Assembly: GCA_000024525.1 (NCBI GenBank)
Contig: CP001769.1
Coordinates: 186,001 to 250,000, forward strand
Reading direction: 5' to 3'
DNA length: 64,000 bases
From: Spirosoma linguale DSM 74
Lineage (GTDB): Bacteria; Bacteroidota; Bacteroidia; Cytophagales; Spirosomataceae
The position numbers and the translations under genes are program-made. The notes below the pieces were generated by a model that made no database searches, had not been told where the DNA came from, and worked only from the letters and a program-made list of their open reading frames with translations. Shown in pieces: positions 54,263-61,665 of this stretch (position 1 is the first letter of the stretch; each line of letters begins with the position of its first letter).

Positions 54263-57200
54263 TTATTTCTTGTCCATGAGTTGTTTTACGGCGGCCTTCA
54301 AGGCATCGATCTCGGCCTGCTGTCGGGTCATTTTGGCATCCTGTGCCTGGAGTTTGGCGTTCACCTCTTTCAGCGACTCAACCAAAACAGGTGTCAGACG
54401 GGCGTAATCCACGGCCTTGTAGCCATCGGCGCTGGTGACCACAAACTCCGGGAAGGTTTTCTCCAATTCCTGGGCAATGAAACCAATCTGCTTGCCCGCG
54501 CTCAGGCCACGTACTTTAATAAACTCGGCTTTGTGGGTGTAGCTAACGCCCCGCAGTTGGGTCAGTTTGGCCAGTGAACCGTTCAGTGTAGCTACGTTCT
54601 CTTTGAAGCGGGCATCCGATGGGGTGATGGTGCCCGAAGCCAGGATGTTACCCACCACGTGGAGCTTTTGCGAGGGGGCGGATGTACCGATACCCACGTT
54701 ACCCGAGGTGGCGGCCAACACCAGTTGGTTAGCGTTGCCAGCTGCCTGCAACTCCATATTGACCGCCGAAGCAGTTGTTGGAGCACTGGAAATGATGCGG
54801 TAGGCATTCCCACTCGCGCCGTTATCCACTCCGAAATAGGTCGTGCTCAGGTTGGTATCATTCAACTTGAAGAGCGCAGTCCCAGTGAGGGAATTCCCGT
54901 TGCCCCCGGAGATGTTTAGTTTGGCCGTCGGCACGGTGGTGCCAATGCCCACGTTGCCATTCGGAATCACCAGATCCATTGCGTATAAATAGTCCCTGGC
55001 ACCGACCAGATACATCCGGCTGCGCGAATCGCCGGGGGCCGTCGCCACGCCGAAGCCCGCCCGGGCACCACCATCGTATATCATCGATTGGGCAAAGTCG
55101 GTTTTACCGCTCACATCGACAAAGGTGGCACTGAAGGGGTTAGTGACCACGGCATCCTGCATAAAGCTCGACCCGATCACGGTTAATTTGACGTTTGGCG
55201 AATTGGTGCCGATACCAACTCGGCCCGTACCGGTGATGCGCATCAATTCGGTGGACGACGTACTGGTAACACCGGAATAAAAGGCGTGGGAATTTGTTTG
55301 ATCAGCAACCTGATAGCGCATCAAGCCGCCATTGATACCAAATCCATAGTACATATTATCGTTGTTGTTACCATCATACAAAACGATTTTTCGATTGGCT
55401 AGGCTGTTAGAAAACTGCAGGGGCGCATTGGGCGTGGTAGTACCAATACCCACGTTGCCGGCATAGTACGAGGAGGCTGTCGAAGCATTGTAGATACTCC
55501 AGGCACTGTTTACACTACCTCCACTGGCAGTAATCGCATTTGGCAAATAAATACCATACGCATTGTGCGGGTTACCGGGGTCGGTACCAGTTGCTTCTAC
55601 AGCATCTATATAATAACCAATCGCATTTCTTACACCACCGGTACTAAAGGATTGTATCTTGGTTGTGAAACCGATACCAGTAGCCATACTACCTGTACCA
55701 AAAGTATTTACATTAGAAAGGAGACCAACGCTTCTAGTTACGGTACCACTACCACTGTGATAACTACCAAAAGCATTGATGAGACCGGCATAATTAGTCC
55801 CATCAGAAGCTACAGTACTAGCACCAAGGTCAATTGCATACACATTATCACCTGCTATTCGGTTACCATACTTTGTAACTGCAACTGCGGCACCAGCAGT
55901 ACCGATCGTTGAATCTGAAACTGCAAGTTTAGCTGATGGCGTAGTCGTACCGATACCTACTTTGCCTGTCGGCAAAATGCGCATAACTTCTCCATCTCCC
56001 GGCTGAAACCGAATTACCCCGGCATTGCCCGTGTTCAGCCAGATGTCCTTGGCCGATGTACCCGTCGTACGAATCATCAGAGCGTTGTTGCCGCTATTGT
56101 TTTCATTGAACGTGATATAACCAGCCGTTCCGGTACCATCCTGGTTATTGAATATAAGATTACTATTAGATGTCGCGGAGGGTGCCAGAGTTATATGACC
56201 ACCGTTATCCAATCGGACGGCGTTCCCGTTGGTGGACGAAAAGCTCAGTGTTTTCCCGTTCATACCCACTATCCGGTTGGCCGCCAGGGTTCCATCGGTA
56301 GAGTAGATGTTTGTGCCAGAGCCGACTACCGCCGAGAAGCTCATGGTACGCAGCACGCCGTTGGCATCCGCCGTAACGATGTTATCTGTGGTTGTGCCAC
56401 TGGTCATGCCCGTAATGCGGGCCGTACCCGCTACATGCAGGGTGTTGGTTGGTGCCGTAGCGCCGATACCCACGTTACCCGTAGGGTCTATCGTTAATCG
56501 TGTTGGTGGATTACCGCCCGAATTCGTTAGGGCGGACGCTGCCGATTCAGTACCGAAGGCTAACGACCCATCCGTGTTATACTGCATGAACGACCGGCCA
56601 TAGGTGTTCACATCCCGGCCAAAGATCCCGGTATCTGAGGATGGTGGTGTCGAGCTGCTCGCTTCCCGGCGGGTCCAGTTGAACATCTGCATACCAGCGG
56701 GACTGCCCCCACTGACCTGACCAAAGTGCAGGTAGGTGTTCGGTATTAACTCAGCCGCCAGCAAGTCCCAGACCGGCTTATTCTTCAGCACGGTGGTTCC
56801 GTTAACGGTCATGTTGGCCGACAGTGAGCTCGAGCCCGTGTTGATGCCTACGAAACCATTGGCATCGATGCGCATCCGGTCGTTGTTGTTGGTGCGGAAG
56901 GCCAGGCCCTGGGCATCGGTGGTGCCCAGAAAGTTGGTGGTGGGGTTGGTACCCGCATTGCCCAATAGGCTCCACAGCGACGTAGACGAGCCGGCTACTG
57001 CCGAGAAGCTCATGGTACGCAGCACGCCGTTGGCATCGGCCGTGACGATGTTGTCTGTGGCCGAACCGCTGGCCATACCCGTAATGCGGGCATCGCCCAC
57101 GACGTGCAGGGTGTTGGTTGGCGTAAAGGTGCCAAGACCCACGTTACCGGCGTTAGCCACCACAAACGCATTTTGCTTGCCATAGGCGGCATTGCCCGTA

Positions 57201-57766
57201 CCGGGCAGGTAGGTGCTAAGCGCAAAGGTTCCACCGTCGGTAAATACATAACCACCAGCAGATCCATAGCTTGAGGCATAGGTATACCCGGTAGCACCAA
57301 GCCCCGTGTAATTCAAGGAACTGGAGGAGAAATAGCCAGCACCGTTTGTAGCAAAGCCCATTCCGTAGCGCGTTCGCAGGCCATAATACGCTGTTACGTT
57401 GTTTGAGGTTACCCAGACCGGTACACTTGGCGTACCGGCGTTCACCTGAAGATCGCCGTCCGTTGTGTTCCAGATCATTAAACTGGCGGGTGGGTTTACC
57501 AGGGCATCGCGCTGGGCTGTGGTCAGCCGTGGCATCAGGATACCCGACGTAGTCGAGCTTACGTCTAAGGCGGCAGCAGGCGATGTGGTACCAATACCTA
57601 CTCTACCGTCGGCTTTCTGTACCATTACCTTGGTACCGTTGGTCGCTTCTACTTCCAGGTTAGCGTTTGTGCTAATAGTGGTTGGGTTACTGCCTACCTT
57701 AACCTGGGCTTGGGCAACCGAGATACTCATGAGAGCGGTAATAAATAAGAGTAAATAATTCTTCAT
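54263..57766 (-). CDS. Secreted tail-fibre-like protein with peptidase S74-type chaperone end
   Basis: A 1,167-residue exported protein. Signal peptide (MKNYLLLFITALMSISVAQA-Q), then many short repeats of the type NVGIGTxxPTxxLxV joined by beta-rich stretches, including two copies of ITGM-S-TDNIVTADANGVLRTMSFSAV-like sequence. The last 118 residues, from SDARFKENV (about 1050), are an intramolecular chaperone domain: RGVSYTHKAE, QIGFIAQELEKTFPEFV and a coiled coil to the end. In phage relatives this domain helps trimerise a fibre and is cut off at the Ser of the SDxRxK motif. A trimeric surface fibre is therefore likely. I use the ATG at 57766; another ATG is at 57769 and the frame continues to 57829. 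Confidence 0.87.
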   Translation of the reverse strand: MKNYLLLFITALMSISVAQAQVKVGSNPTTISTNANLEVEATNGTKVMVQKADGRVGIGTTSPAAALDVSSTTSGILMPRLTTAQRDALVNPPASLMIWNTTDGDLQVNAGTPSVPVWVTSNNVTAYYGLRTRYGMGFATNGAGYFSSSSLNYTGLGATGYTYASSYGSAGGYVFTDGGTFALSTYLPGTGNAAYGKQNAFVVANAGNVGLGTFTPTNTLHVVGDARITGMASGSATDNIVTADANGVLRTMSFSAVAGSSTSLWSLLGNAGTNPTTNFLGTTDAQGLAFRTNNNDRMRIDANGFVGINTGSSSLSANMTVNGTTVLKNKPVWDLLAAELIPNTYLHFGQVSGGSPAGMQMFNWTRREASSSTPPSSDTGIFGRDVNTYGRSFMQYNTDGSLAFGTESAASALTNSGGNPPTRLTIDPTGNVGIGATAPTNTLHVAGTARITGMTSGTTTDNIVTADANGVLRTMSFSAVVGSGTNIYSTDGTLAANRIVGMNGKTLSFSSTNGNAVRLDNGGHITLAPSATSNSNLIFNNQDGTGTAGYITFNENNSGNNALMIRTTGTSAKDIWLNTGNAGVIRFQPGDGEVMRILPTGKVGIGTTTPSAKLAVSDSTIGTAGAAVAVTKYGNRIAGDNVYAIDLGASTVASDGTNYAGLINAFGSYHSGSGTVTRSVGLLSNVNTFGTGSMATGIGFTTKIQSFSTGGVRNAIGYYIDAVEATGTDPGNPHNAYGIYLPNAITASGGSVNSAWSIYNASTASSYYAGNVGIGTTTPNAPLQFSNSLANRKIVLYDGNNNDNMYYGFGINGGLMRYQVADQTNSHAFYSGVTSTSSTELMRITGTGRVGIGTNSPNVKLTVIGSSFMQDAVVTNPFSATFVDVSGKTDFAQSMIYDGGARAGFGVATAPGDSRSRMYLVGARDYLYAMDLVIPNGNVGIGTTVPTAKLNISGGNGNSLTGTALFKLNDTNLSTTYFGVDNGASGNAYRIISSAPTTASAVNMELQAAGNANQLVLAATSGNVGIGTSAPSQKLHVVGNILASGTITPSDARFKENVATLNGSLAKLTQLRGVSYTHKAEFIKVRGLSAGKQIGFIAQELEKTFPEFVVTSADGYKAVDYARLTPVLVESLKEVNAKLQAQDAKMTRQQAEIDALKAAVKQLMDKK

Positions 57767-58045
57767 CATTAAAAATTGTAAGTAAAGTAAGTACGGGGGA
57801 TTAGCTAGTGGTTTATCCTGGCTAAGCAAACAGGGCTTAACAGGGCGGGCAGACAGACATAGAGTGCATGGCGTATTAAACGTGCTGCGTTTCTAAATTC
57901 TTAGGAAAAAAGGTTGAGTAATCGCCCACAGCTATGCCTATCAAAAACCATGAAAAGAGAGCGGTGAGAAGTGGGGTGCAGTGATAGAATAGATAAATAT
58001 GGTTATGCGGATATATATATATTCATGTTCCTGCCCTAGTGTACT
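57767..58045 (-). promoter_or_regulatory. 5' leader of the S74-type gene, homologous to the 61.3-kb leader
   Basis: About 280 bp alignable with 61279-61555. The best blocks are 57903-57921 (AGGAAAAAAGGTTGAGTAA on the plus strand) and 57934-57949 (ATGCCTATCAAAAACC). Probably contains promoter and untranslated leader. Confidence 0.65.
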
Positions 58046-58225
58046 CAAATCGGCTAAGTGCTTGCCCAGTCGTCTAATTTGAGGGGGGTAATTCAGTTAT
58101 AATGCTGTTAATTAACCGCTGTGTATAAGGTTTGGCATGGAGTTTGACTCCGTTGTCAATTTCTGTGCCAAACTCTATAGGTTCAATAAGGAACGGCTTT
58201 GCCCAGTCGCCCAGTCACGGATCTG

Positions 58226-58275
58226 AAAAAAAACAGCCTGTTTTATGGTCTTGCCGGGGCCATTGGGCAGGCTGT
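58226..58275 (-). terminator. Rho-independent terminator of a lost gene
   Basis: On the minus strand ACAGCCTG (58268-58275) pairs with CAGGCTGT (58233-58240), followed by a run of about eight T. It overlaps the end of the remnant at 58243-58410. Confidence 0.65.
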
Positions 58276-58410
58276 ACGGGGCTTCCCTATCCCTGTATTA
58301 CTACCACAGTTGGCCATGGCTACGCTGACCGTATGCGGTACCCCGTCAGAGTTCAGGCCGGTGAGCGTGTATGGAACCGAGGTGGCTCCCGCAGTGACGT
58401 AAATACCTGG
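58243..58410 (-). pseudogene. Remnant of a surface-protein module
   Basis: The minus strand reads GIYVTAGATSVPYTLTGLNS, then DGVPHTVSVAMANCGSNTG, closely like modules of the gene at 61666 (VPFSLTGLTSGTGSHTVVA; FTLSGFNSDGSQHTVTATMP). It is cut off by stops at both ends and has no start, so it is the relic of a third related gene. Confidence 0.6.
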
Positions 58411-58456
58411 CTACAGCTAGCTCTCGATGTATTGAAAACCAGTGTCTGGTGACTCC

Positions 58457-58494
58457 AAAAAAACGAGTCCGCTCTGTGTGGTAGAGCGGACTCG
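58457..58494 (-). terminator. Rho-independent terminator of the 58525 gene
   Basis: Perfect 12-bp stem (58483-58494 with 58464-58475), 7-nt loop, then seven T on the minus strand (58457-58463). Confidence 0.92.
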
Positions 58495-58524
58495 GGGCGA
58501 ACGTATGAAACTCGTAAACCGGTG

Positions 58525-61278
58525 TTAGTTTTTTCTGACCAGCGTAGGGTAGCAGTTAAGCGTTGGACAGAGCATATAGAAGCCCGCGTCTATAGTGTGG
58601 TTGACCGAACCGGCAGCTCCGGTGGTAACAGTAGCCGATGGAAAGCCGCTTGCCAGTTGGGCGTTGCTGTCGTTGGTGGTATTTGCCGTAGGTGCCGCCG
58701 AGAAAGCTGTTGTCAGGTTGTAGCGGGTACCGTCCACGGTGAGCATGGCGGTGTTGCTGTCAAACTGACTACTGCTCCCGTCGGTACCGAAGCGAACAGT
58801 ATAGGCCGTGCCGGGCAGCATAGAGGGTGCATTGGTGGTATTGAAGTAGTACTCGCCATTGGCATTGGTGCTGGTGGAGGCTACCAGCGTATTGCCCTGA
58901 TAGAGGGCGACTTTCACGTTGGCCAGGGCCTTCTCACAGGGGTCCTGAATGCCGTCTTTGTCGGTATCCACCCACACCCGGTTGCCGATTTCGAGGTAAG
59001 TGGGTAGGTCGCAGGTAAGTACCGCGTCGCCCAGCCCGGCCGATTTGCCAAAGGTACCCGGGTTTGCATTGGTGTTGTAAATCTGATATCCACCCGCTTG
59101 CTGCCCCGATTGGTTGTTGCCTTTTCGGATACCCGCCGACCAGACATATAGACCCGCATCGCCATTAGGGAAATCAATAGGGTCCATCGTGATGAAGACC
59201 GTCTCTCCGCTACCCGGACGGATGGCTAAACCACCCACTGCTACTTCAGAATGTCCCAGGGCCGTCTGATAAAACCAGTTATCATTATAGAATTCGCCAA
59301 AGCCCGGCCCCTGGTTGTTGTTGGCCCCGCTGCTGGTATTAGGCCCTGCTTTGGCATTGTTTTCCAACACGAACGAGGAACCCGTAGCGTAGGCCCGCAG
59401 GATGTCGCCCCCCACATAGTTACTGTATAACCGGCCATCATTTCCATTGGGATTGTAGTTGTACCAGCCAGCCTGTACGGCGGTTCGATCGGCGAAGCCC
59501 AGCACCAACGATCCATCGATGTCAAACTCAATTGCCGAGAGGATAGGTTCGGGATGAACAATTGAGCTTGCATTGGCAGGATCGCCTTTTGCCGTCCAGC
59601 TATCGGTCCAGGGATACCAGCCCGTAATGGATTTGTTTGCATCAAGGGGGAATCCCTTCGGGTAGGTCAGGGGGAAGTCGAAGACGGTACTCACGGTGGT
59701 GCCGTTAAGTTCCTGTACGTAGGCCCGCAGGTTTGACTTGTCCTGCGAGCTGCTGGCATCGCACACCATACTGGTGTACACTTTTCCTTTGTAGACTTTC
59801 ACGGCCCAGGTGTGCAGCTCTCCGCCCTGGCAGGTAATGCCCGCGCTCATGTTATAGCTCTTGACGTTGGCTGCGGTGGGTAAGGTACCGCTGGTGTTGT
59901 AGGCGGTGATGTCGATCTCGTAGAGTTTGTTGTCGGCCAGATTAGTGAGGTAGAGTTTGTTGCCGTCTTCCGAGAAGTCGATGCTGCCAATCCCCGCTTT
60001 ACCTACGGCCAGATACCCCTGATTATCCACACTGGGTTGAGTCTTATCGGCCACCAGACCACGGGTAGCATTGTCGGCTATGCTGCCTACGTTGATACCC
60101 AGCGTACTCACATCGATAAAGTTGGCGTAGGTAAAGGTGCTGCCGTTAGCAGGAGCAGTACTGAAGTCCGCAACGTAGATACCGCCGAGCCCCAGCGGTC
60201 CCAGGCCAGTATGACGTCTGACGGTGGCCGAGGAGAAGATTTTTCGGGTAAACTTGTTATAGGCCATGCCCCAGAGTGCTCCAACCTGACTGGCGGGTGC
60301 ATGGGCCGTCAGGGCAGGGTTCATCAGACCGGATGTGTTGTAAGCAAAGGACACCACGGCATCGCTGGCTCCCGCATTACCCGCTGCGAGTGGGTTTCCA
60401 TTCACGTAGCACGGCACCACCACCATTGGATTCGTCTGGCAGTAATCGGAGGGGTCCAGGATACCCAGATCAACCGAGCAATCGGCAGCATTGACGAATT
60501 GTACCGTGGTGCGTCCATTGATACCGTTTCGGGTACCCATACCCGCGTAGGAGGGCAGGCTACTGAACTCGACCCGGAGGGGGTAGCTGCCTGCCGCAAT
60601 GCTTGTGAACGTGTAGCGGCCAAAGGCATCGGTGGTGGTGGTGCCCACAAGGGAGCCGTTGCAGTCGTATGCCCTGACCACAACCCCCGACACGCCGGTG
60701 GTTTCACCGGCATCCTTTATGCCATCGCCGTTGAAATCGTTAAAGACCGTTCCGCCAGTTTGGCCCGAGGCACAAGTCGTGGGCGGGCAGGGGGCAGGCA
60801 GGATAATACCGGCTTGCTGGGTTTTGCAGATGGCGGAGGCATAATCGGTGCCGATAAAGGCCTGAGCCGTTTGGCTGCTGGCATCGGCGGCTACCTCAAA
60901 GGCCACCACCTGGGGCGAAACGATATTACCGTTGCCGCCGTAGGAGGTGTACGGACCGGGGTTAATAGTTTTGGTCTGGCCGGCAAAGGTGACGGTAAGG
61001 GCATCGGAGGCATCGTTGGCCGTGGGGCTCACGGTCACGTTTACCCAACTCACCTCCACGCTGACGGTGGCTTTGCTGCCGCTGTTCTGGTAGCAGCCCG
61101 ATACGGTGGGTTTGAGGGTGAGCGAACAGGTTTGCGCGCGGGCCCAACTTCCTTGTTCCAGGCAGGGCAGCACCAGCAGCAGGGCTAAGATCGTTACCAG
61201 ACCGGTTAGCTTGATCCGATGGTGGAGTGTCTTATCGGCCAACGGAGCGCTCATAAAAAAGAGTAAATAACTTTTCAT
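58525..61278 (-). CDS. Secreted SdrD_B-like protein with Cys-Pro tail
   Basis: A 917-residue exported protein. Signal region (LVTILALLLVLPCLEQG... ending RA-Q), an N-terminal Cys-containing module, an SdrD_B-type module (GGTVFNDFNGDGIKDAGETTG, about 180-280) and a long propeller-like middle part (YLAVGKAGIGSIDFSEDGNKLYLTNL, VYTSMVCDASSSQD, LSAIEFDIDGSLVLGFADR). A second SdrD_B-type module follows (IGNRVWVDTDKDGIQDPCE), and the protein ends CPTLNCYPTLVRKN. The middle and end are like the gene at 61666, so the two are paralogues. I use the ATG at 61278; ATG 61254 is an alternative. Likely surface-exposed. Confidence 0.85.
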   Translation of the reverse strand: MKSYLLFFMSAPLADKTLHHRIKLTGLVTILALLLVLPCLEQGSWARAQTCSLTLKPTVSGCYQNSGSKATVSVEVSWVNVTVSPTANDASDALTVTFAGQTKTINPGPYTSYGGNGNIVSPQVVAFEVAADASSQTAQAFIGTDYASAICKTQQAGIILPAPCPPTTCASGQTGGTVFNDFNGDGIKDAGETTGVSGVVVRAYDCNGSLVGTTTTDAFGRYTFTSIAAGSYPLRVEFSSLPSYAGMGTRNGINGRTTVQFVNAADCSVDLGILDPSDYCQTNPMVVVPCYVNGNPLAAGNAGASDAVVSFAYNTSGLMNPALTAHAPASQVGALWGMAYNKFTRKIFSSATVRRHTGLGPLGLGGIYVADFSTAPANGSTFTYANFIDVSTLGINVGSIADNATRGLVADKTQPSVDNQGYLAVGKAGIGSIDFSEDGNKLYLTNLADNKLYEIDITAYNTSGTLPTAANVKSYNMSAGITCQGGELHTWAVKVYKGKVYTSMVCDASSSQDKSNLRAYVQELNGTTVSTVFDFPLTYPKGFPLDANKSITGWYPWTDSWTAKGDPANASSIVHPEPILSAIEFDIDGSLVLGFADRTAVQAGWYNYNPNGNDGRLYSNYVGGDILRAYATGSSFVLENNAKAGPNTSSGANNNQGPGFGEFYNDNWFYQTALGHSEVAVGGLAIRPGSGETVFITMDPIDFPNGDAGLYVWSAGIRKGNNQSGQQAGGYQIYNTNANPGTFGKSAGLGDAVLTCDLPTYLEIGNRVWVDTDKDGIQDPCEKALANVKVALYQGNTLVASTSTNANGEYYFNTTNAPSMLPGTAYTVRFGTDGSSSQFDSNTAMLTVDGTRYNLTTAFSAAPTANTTNDSNAQLASGFPSATVTTGAAGSVNHTIDAGFYMLCPTLNCYPTLVRKN

Positions 61279-61555
61279 AATTAAAAAAAGTAGTTGAAAC
61301 AAGTAGGATTGGCTCTGGTTTCTCCTGACTAAGCAACCGGGGCCCAACGGGGTGGGTAGGCATAGAGTACATCGCGGTTGAGGACGTACTGTGTTTCTAT
61401 AATCTCAGGAAAAAAAGGTTGAGTAAGCGTCCACAACGATGCCTATCAAAAACCGTGTAAAGAGAGGGGTGAGATGTGAAAAATGGTGATAGGATAATTA
61501 AATAGGGTGATTTGGTGCTATAATTTTTTATATTCCTGTCCTGGCGAATCAAAAA
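61279..61555 (-). promoter_or_regulatory. 5' leader of the 58525 gene, homologous to the 57.8-kb leader
   Basis: Matches 57767-58045, with the best blocks at 61407-61426 and 61439-61454. The similarity reaches into the first codons (the K[NS]YLL start of both proteins). Confidence 0.65.
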
Positions 61556-61603
61556 GCGCGCATCGGTTGCCTGGTCGCCAACTGGGCGCGATTAAGACCC
61601 TAT

Positions 61604-61647
61604 AAAAAAGTCTGCCCGACGGCCTAAGCAGGACCATCAGGCAGACT
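61604..61647 (-). terminator. Rho-independent terminator of the 61666 gene
   Basis: On the minus strand AGTCTGCC (61640-61647) pairs with GGCAGACT (61609-61616), the stem extends inward with G-U pairs, and six T follow. Confidence 0.85.
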
Positions 61648-61665
61648 GAATGGATTTATGTGTCT

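Noticed and set aside
54263..57766. Prophage tail-fibre gene as a sign of a prophage
   Set aside because: Has a signal peptide, has no phage structural genes around it, and lies among surface-protein genes; S74-type ends are also found on exported bacterial proteins.
57767..58045. Duplicated leader as a known riboswitch
   Set aside because: I could not fit it to any known riboswitch class; reported only as a shared leader.
58132..58452. 106-codon open frame on the plus strand
   Set aside because: Antisense to the surface-module remnant and the terminators; no protein similarity seen.
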